Assembly: GCA_021399445.1 (NCBI GenBank)
Contig: JAJTUQ010000003.1
Coordinates: 5,890,001-5,954,000, forward strand
Reading direction: 5' to 3'
Source: Xylogone sp. PMI_703
Lineage: Eukaryota > Ascomycota > Leotiomycetes
DNA: 64,000 nt
Below the pieces are notes generated by a model. The model was given only the letters and a program-made list of their open reading frames with translations. It was not told where the DNA came from and ran no database searches. The position numbers and the translations under genes were made by a program. Below are positions 60,601 through 64,000 of the stretch, piece after piece; within the stretch, counting starts at the first letter, position 1; every line of letters begins with the position of its first letter.

Positions 60601-63059
60601 GCTATTGATGTTGAGAGTTGTATGTTGAATACTTCTTCACTGGGTAGCCTAATTTGAACGTGTTATTCAAAAATATCCCTTTTGAGCATGATGGTATAAC
60701 ATACAGTCTGAAATCCGCCTGGCTATATTCCTTCCTCAACAAGAGCGTGGGAATCTCAAAAGTACTTCGAGCGTCACAATAATCAGTGTCGAGGATTGGC
60801 TGTTTTGTGTCCCAGTCAATCCGCTCAGCAATCAGCCCGCTAGGGAATATACACCTGGAAAGCCTTTCTCTTGATAACTGGGCTAGCTCCTCTGGATTTA
60901 CCCCCTTGTCTAAGCATGCACAAGGATCACCCAAGCGGCCATCCATCATTATTGCAAGACCGTATCGTAGTGGATTTTGCCAGATAACTTCTTTATCTGC
61001 GCCCTGGCTTTTAAGGGTTGCTTCCCATGCGGACAAAATATCAATATCAGAATCATTTTTAAAGAATCCCCAGCGGAGACCATCATATAGCAGTGTATCC
61101 TTCGCGTAAAAGAGGAATCGATCAGCTTCAGCCGATCCGGAACGGCTAACAGCAACGGCATACCGGTACATAGCATCCTGCTGATGGTTAATCTCTGTGA
61201 TTGTATTTGAGTTTCCTAGGTTGTCCGCTCCTGGAATGGGGCATACAAAGCGCTGGATAATAAGCTTGCGAATATCGTGCTGCACTAAATTTTCTGCACT
61301 TAGCACGTCCTTAATTTTCTTACCGTTGGTTTCATCTTGGTTGGCAAGTTCCTCTAAAGACTTCAGCGCCTTCCATAGGTATATGCAATCACCTAATCGA
61401 AAACTCGGAATTCGAAGCCATTCTGGAGGCTTTCCTCGACTACCTTCCCATGCAATATATGTTGGGGTGTTGTTCCGCTGATACCACAGTTTTGACTTTG
61501 CGTCTCGCTCCGCACTTAGACCTTTTAGCCATTTTACTCCGCACTGTGCTATACACTTAGCAATAAACTCGCGTTCGTCCGCCCAAACTTTAGAAAACTC
61601 ATGTAGTTTAAGCATATGCAAACTTCCCTCAACAAAGTAGGGGGTATTCTCGCCATCTTGAACAGTGTAGTTCAAATCGTCCTTGGTATGCGGATAAAAT
61701 CTGGAATTCGGAAAAGATGTGTGTTCGAAGCACCACCTCAGGTGTCGCTTACATGTGGTCTTGATGTGTTCTCGGGTATGCATGTCATCGATTCTCCTCC
61801 TTTCCAACAGTCGATACATAAGTAGAAGGTACCTAAACATGAAACTATCAACTCTTAGCAACATTCGATTTCATTACAGGAGACAAAACACATACAAGGC
61901 ACAAAGAGGTGTAGCTGAGAAAGGGTAAAGGGCATTGCCGTTTGTGAAGGTGATGTACTCTTTTCCATCTGTAGTCCCTGCTAAGGGCAAAGAACATGCG
62001 CAGAGTATATGTTCTAGATGACGTCGAAAGAGTGGAGCGAAAATTCTATCTCGCTCAAAAAATGCATTTCTAGGTTTGTCATTCTTCAAGAAGCTGTAGA
62101 TATCGACGTAGGCCGAAGAGGATTTCTCAGCCTCGTCTTTTTGCTGTATCTTATACGCTATTGTCACTTCTTGGACTCTGTTTTTAGGAACCAGGAACCC
62201 TTTGGACCGACCGTGCCACCAACGTTGCCACTGGATTGGGCTATCATCCATCTCGAGGTTAGTAATAAGTGTGCCATTGCTGAACACGTATATTAGCGCT
62301 TCGGCAGTGCTTTTGCTTCCCTCAACATGTACACAATAACGATCTTTATTCCATTCAATAGGACATTCGTCAGCATCGAGTGGCTTAGTATACACGTTGT
62401 CAATGTCAGGTTCGTTGCTACTCAACTCCATCTCACCGGTTCTGAAAAAAAGAGGCACACTCTTATCTTCATTCGTGTCATTGGTGATAGTATACTGCTG
62501 CCAAAGAACGTTGTCTTCACCTTGAATTGTGAATTGCACTGAGATATCGATGCCCTCTGATGAATAGGTGACTCTGGGCCAACGATCATTCACCCAGGAG
62601 AGCGAGGGATTCAAATCGGCCTCGACAGATTCAAGACAAAGGCCCAATCCAGTACTATCACCGGGAGCCTGTTCCTCTGCCAACCGTTGAAACTCGCGTC
62701 GTCTTTCCATACCTGGGCGCGAACAATTGATAAGTCCTTTACAGTCAAGCGACAAAATGCGTAGTTTTCTATTGTCTATCGACTCGGACTCAATCGTTGA
62801 TTTTGTCTCAGCTGTTGCACTTATTTCGGTAATAGATTTTGAGATGTTAAGAACCTCTCCATACGGACTGATAATGGCAGTAGTGCCGTTTAGACCAGAA
62901 GAAATATAGGGTTTCTTGTTGCATTCGGACAGGATGGTGAGAGGTTCCAGATCATGGGTGTCGGATGTTTCAAGGCTGGCTACTGGGAGTGAGGTTAGCA
63001 CTGAGAGAAGAAATTAAAAGACTGAGGTGCTAACCTGCTGAGTGACCTTGTGAGTTCAT
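57633..63059 (-). CDS. Very large CorA-like membrane protein with glycosidase-like N-terminal half
   Basis: Eleven exons: 63059-63035, 62982-61896, 61832-60641, 60596-60461, 60345-59965, 59927-59851, 59790-59371, 59322-59044, 58970-58860, 58790-58765, 58716-57633; about 1,605 residues. Residues ~10-370 look like a beta-sandwich that starts SSGLNGTTAIISPYGEVL; ~370-770 are helical repeats (TPYFVEGSLHMLKLHEFSKV; IPSFRLGDCIYLWKALKSL) reminiscent of a six-hairpin glycosidase barrel. Then comes a region typical of fungal CorA-like proteins (NVWTTEFHLAF; helices with KEQSKKVESSINQ), and SAENVRIFTYATVIFLPLSF with SLFSMQGTP, the CorA-type first membrane helix and loop. Two or three more membrane helices and an acidic Lys/Glu tail end the protein. 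Exons 6-7 are the weak point: the natural frame DKSCWQS runs into TAA before acceptor CAAG, so the donor GTTGGA used here is a compromise. Function unknown; ion transport is only inferred. Confidence 0.7.
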
Positions 63060-64000
63060 CTCCGGCTCTACACTTTCAAGCGAGGACACTGATTATGAGG
63101 TTCAGTAACGGCATCTAACTTTTGATTGAGAATGAAAATGTGAAGGGAATTATGAGCAATAAGTAGAATTTTGGTATGAAAGTGCAGCCTTCTCTGTTAC
63201 CTCTTCGGCGGATTTTCTTGGAGCCTTTCAGGTCCAGTGGCTTTTCCTAGCTGCACCACAATATTCAGCTCCATGCATGGTGTGCTGGCAATTTACCTCC
63301 CTTGGTGTGGTTACGCAGCTACAAGGCTGTGAAGTAATGATCTGACACCATATTTTGTGCTTCTGAAGCTCTGATTAACCCCAATGTACAGTGTTGGAAG
63401 GGATGGATAGAGCAATATGGATGACGGAAATATTAAAGTGCGTGCACAACAATCTTCACCTAATTACCAGTCTTTCGATGCTATGAGATACTAAAACAGT
63501 TGAACTCAAGCTTGAAACTGGGTGGGGTCGTGATCCAGTTGTTTGCATCACAAAAGTTAATATTTTAAGTCACAATATTTTGAATACACCGAGTAATTAT
63601 GAGCAAGCCGGTTTTGAGAATCCTGTTGTCTAAGATAATAAGTTTTAGGAAGGATTGCTTTAGAGATACGACGCTTCGCGTAAACTGACCCCCATATTAT
63701 TAATTATATGATGGTGTTTTTGAGAATCCGCGGCGGTGGATCCCTCTGAGATCATACTACTCCAAGCTAGCCATGGGGTTCATGGATATAAATTCAATAT
63801 ATAAATAGTAGATACGAGCTTCACGCTTCACTTATTAAACATACAGATTATTTCTTAGCATTATATATTATGAAGCTATCCTGAAAGACAAAAATTCTTT
63901 TCAGCCTATATTTGGCACGCTCCACGTATAAAGATAGTTAACTATCCTTCTCTCCATCTAATAAGCTAAAATCGTAGCACAAACATCGCTATCGAAGTTG
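63060..64000. other. Upstream region of the CorA-like gene
   Basis: About 940 bp of AT-rich DNA to the window edge, containing the promoter of the minus-strand gene. No other gene or repeat recognised. Confidence 0.35.

Overview
The window looks like nuclear DNA of a filamentous ascomycete (Pezizomycotina), most likely a leotiomycete, though no rRNA or other direct taxonomic marker is present. The basis is protein-coding genes broken by short introns (about 45-120 nt, GT..AG, often with a TGCTAAC- or CTAAT-type branch site), and families typical of these fungi: Zn2Cys6 regulator, HET, Clr5, F-box, GH3, GH79, Dal5-type and drug-type MFS transporters. Exon models were built by hand; each model marked complete closes in frame across every junction.

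Layout. 0-6.2 kb: tail of an unknown gene, an MFS transporter (-) divergent from a Zn2Cys6 regulator (+), then a decayed C-terminal copy of COG4. 6.8-8.3 kb: type II membrane glycosyltransferase (GT31-like). 9.4-9.7 kb: two abutting MITE-like inverted-repeat elements. 10.2-15.6 kb: mitochondrial 2-oxodicarboxylate carrier with an 11-nt microexon, a divergent prolyl-tRNA synthetase, and a frameshifted aminoglycoside phosphotransferase-like gene. 16-22.5 kb: a small unknown protein, then a divergent pair of secreted glycosidases, GH3 beta-glucosidase (-) and GH79 beta-glucuronidase-like (+). 24.8-34.2 kb: Dal5-type transporter, F-box protein, Clr5-domain protein and a small unknown. 35.3-37.1 kb: broken HET-domain gene. 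37-44.2 kb: gene-free, ending in a pyrimidine-rich leader before a 1,583-residue protein with a disordered N-terminus and a methyltransferase-like C-terminus (44.2-49.0 kb). 49-53.6 kb: gene-poor, with a decayed copy of part of the last gene. 53.6-55.6 kb: membrane protein. 57.6-63.1 kb: an 11-exon gene for a ~1,600-residue protein joining a glycosidase-like N-terminal half to a CorA-like membrane domain.

Functional groupings. The transporter/regulator pair at 0.8-5.3 kb looks like a locally controlled uptake or efflux unit. The GH3/GH79 pair could act together on plant-wall or glycoprotein sugars. Much of the rest is accessory: HET, Clr5, F-box, duplicated fragments, and several genes broken by stops or frameshifts (COG4 copy, phosphotransferase, HET, possibly GH3). 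This suggests a fast-evolving region, although base-level sequence errors could explain single breaks.
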